Shown one piece after another: positions 5,990 to 7,050 of a DNA stretch of 7,050 nucleotides. The first letter of the stretch is position 1, and each line of letters starts with the position of its first letter. A program made the position numbers and the translations under genes. Origin of the DNA: Paucimonas sp. (GTDB lineage Bacteria > Pseudomonadota > Gammaproteobacteria > Burkholderiales > Burkholderiaceae_D); the NCBI GenBank assembly GCA_029266815.1, contig JAQSWC010000095.1, positions 1 to 7,050 on the forward strand, written 5' to 3'. Under the pieces are notes generated by a model. The model worked only from the letters and a program-made list of their open reading frames with translations, had not been told where the DNA came from and did no database searches.

Positions 5990-6961
5990 TTAAAACACCG
6001 GAAGTGTTTCGGCCGCACGGTCGCGCAGCGCTTTCTTGGCGTCCTGGAAATCGGGGAAGATGGATTGCACCGTTGCCCAGAACTCCGGGCCGTGGTTCAT
6101 TTCGCGCAGATGCGCCAGCTCGTGCGCAATGACGTAGTCAATCAAGGGCAGCGAGAAATGGACCAGTCGCCAGTTGAGTCGGATTTTCCCGTCCGCAGTG
6201 CAGGAACCCCACTGGGTCGTTGCGGATGAAAGAGCAAAGGAACTGAAGGCAACGCCGAGTTTTTCCGTATAGATGGCAAGGCGCTCGGCGAACACTCGCC
6301 TGGCTTCGAGTTGAAGCCAGCCCTGCACCCGGTCTTTCAACTGCTGCTCTGCCGCGTCGGCAGGAAGGCTGACAACCAGCTCGTTGGCGGATTCATCGTA
6401 GCGGATGCCTGCAGCCTGCGCCGCATCCAGGCGCAGCGTGATTTCCCGGCCCAGATACGGCAGCATGCCGCCGTCGCACCAGCGCATCTGCGGCTGCAGC
6501 CGGCGCGCCGAGCGCTCGCGGCGTTCATTCAGCTTGGCAAAGATCCAGCGCTGTTTTTCGCGGATGGCATGTTCTATTTCCGCCACCGACACCCATCTCG
6601 GCGCAGTAATGCGCAAGCCGTCTTCGTCGATGAGGAAGCCGATTGACTTGCGTTTTGAGCGGCGCAGGAAATAATCGAGAAAGTGTTCGCCGCACTGCAT
6701 GCGGCGCATGCCGTTAGCGAGTGCGGGCGGCATGTCGGGAGCGGCAGGTTTCTTGAGCAGCGTCGACAGATTGGACGGCGTCGGTGCCGGTTGATCGACC
6801 GAAGGCTGCGCCGAGAAATCGGAAGAGAAAAAGTCCAGCTGCAGCGCAAGCTGTTGCGGATCGGGCGGCGACTGGCGGAGAAGCTTCAAGGGTTTGCGGC
6901 GCTTTTTTAATCGTTCGAATAGACGTGAGGTGAAATCACGCGCATTTCCGATTCTATCCAA
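5990..6961 (-). CDS. YgjP-like (DUF45) predicted zinc metalloprotease/hydrolase
   Basis: The product resembles the COG1451/YgjP family, predicted zinc metallopeptidases whose physiological substrate is not generally known. From TTG 6961 it has 323 residues. Residues about 1-85 form a basic, then Pro/Gln/Ala-rich and probably disordered N-terminal extension. From about residue 95 the family core appears: SKRKSIGFLIDEDGLRITAP, a WVSVAEIEHAI segment, then TQWGSC (Trp251-Cys254). The zinc motif is HELAH (His280, Glu281, His284), and the third ligand His290 sits in MNHGPEFW. The catalytic set is complete. The frame has no ATG in the N-terminal part. TTG 6961, preceded by GGGG at 6969-6966, overlaps plsC by 55 bases. 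TTG 6889, 17 bases after the plsC stop, would give 299 residues but has no Shine-Dalgarno. The gene lies between plsC and gloA on one strand and is probably cotranscribed with plsC. Confidence 0.85.
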   Translation of the reverse strand: MDRIGNARDFTSRLFERLKKRRKPLKLLRQSPPDPQQLALQLDFFSSDFSAQPSVDQPAPTPSNLSTLLKKPAAPDMPPALANGMRRMQCGEHFLDYFLRRSKRKSIGFLIDEDGLRITAPRWVSVAEIEHAIREKQRWIFAKLNERRERSARRLQPQMRWCDGGMLPYLGREITLRLDAAQAAGIRYDESANELVVSLPADAAEQQLKDRVQGWLQLEARRVFAERLAIYTEKLGVAFSSFALSSATTQWGSCTADGKIRLNWRLVHFSLPLIDYVIAHELAHLREMNHGPEFWATVQSIFPDFQDAKKALRDRAAETLPVF

Positions 6962-7050
6962 TTTTCCCCGCGAGCATTCAATTGTGGGGCTTCCTGACCC
7001 TCCGACGGAATCGGCTTGCCGATCGATACCGTGATTGTGCCGGGATACTT
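6907..7050 (-). CDS. plsC: 1-acyl-sn-glycerol-3-phosphate acyltransferase, C-terminal fragment (cut by window edge)
   Basis: The last 47 codons of a gene entering from the right edge end at TAA 6909-6907. They read KYPGTITVSIGKPIPSEG, then an Asn-Trp-Ile-Glu-Ser-Glu-Met segment and a short tail. The Pro-Gly-Thr-Ile-x-Val-x-Ile-Gly-x-Pro-Ile pattern is the conserved late segment of PlsC-type acyltransferases, which add the second acyl chain to lysophosphatidic acid at the inner membrane. It is followed by the usual amphipathic C-terminal helix. The catalytic HX4D and other motifs lie outside the window, so activity cannot be judged. Its 3' end overlaps the preferred start of the YgjP-like gene. 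The assignment rests on a short fragment, with supporting context. Confidence 0.75.
   Translation of the reverse strand, partial: KYPGTITVSIGKPIPSEGQEAPQLNARGENWIESEMRVISPHVYSND

Noticed and set aside
1..7050. A novel multi-gene system or mobile island
   Set aside because: Every substantial gene belongs to a known core family in an order typical of proteobacterial chromosomes. There are no integrase, transposase, toxin or repeat-array signals and no visible composition shift.

Overview
This is a stretch of core chromosome from a Gram-negative bacterium. The protein sequences and gene order point to a betaproteobacterium, most likely Burkholderiales and perhaps an Oxalobacteraceae-like lineage (Herminiimonas/Herbaspirillum/Janthinobacterium type). 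That placement is inference from family resemblance and order; no search was run. Base composition is moderately GC-rich and looks uniform. I see no mobile element, tRNA, rRNA, CRISPR array or defence gene.

Positions 1-5472 carry a forward, tightly packed gene run: lptD, surA, pdxA, rsmA. Spacing is 17 nt between lptD and surA, an overlap (or a 4-nt gap, depending on start choice) between surA and pdxA, and direct abutment of the pdxA stop and the rsmA start. This is the classic proteobacterial outer-membrane-assembly/housekeeping operon. LptD is the outer-membrane LPS translocon, and SurA is the periplasmic chaperone that helps fold outer-membrane proteins, including LptD. PdxA makes the vitamin B6 precursor, and RsmA dimethylates 16S rRNA. 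The window begins just upstream of lptD. The first 94 bases hold a TATAAT hexamer and a small open frame that ends in an ATGA overlap with the preferred lptD start.

Positions 5509-7050 run on the opposite strand, convergent with rsmA. Read in transcription order they are the 3' end of a plsC-type acyltransferase gene (cut by the window edge), a YgjP/DUF45-type zinc metalloprotease-like gene whose 5' end overlaps plsC, and gloA (glyoxalase I). I see no convincing intrinsic terminator in the short convergent gap after rsmA.

The most notable observation is in gloA. The frame matches the E. coli GloA pattern residue for residue, with metal ligands at His5, Glu56 and His74. It then reads TAG exactly where the fourth metal ligand, Glu122, should be. 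The same frame continues after the stop with Leu-Ile-Glu, the normal family ending, before a natural TAA seven codons later. A single G-to-T change in a GAG codon would explain it, so gloA looks freshly inactivated unless this is a sequence error or the stop is suppressed. The rest of the window looks ordinary, and I found no new multi-gene system.
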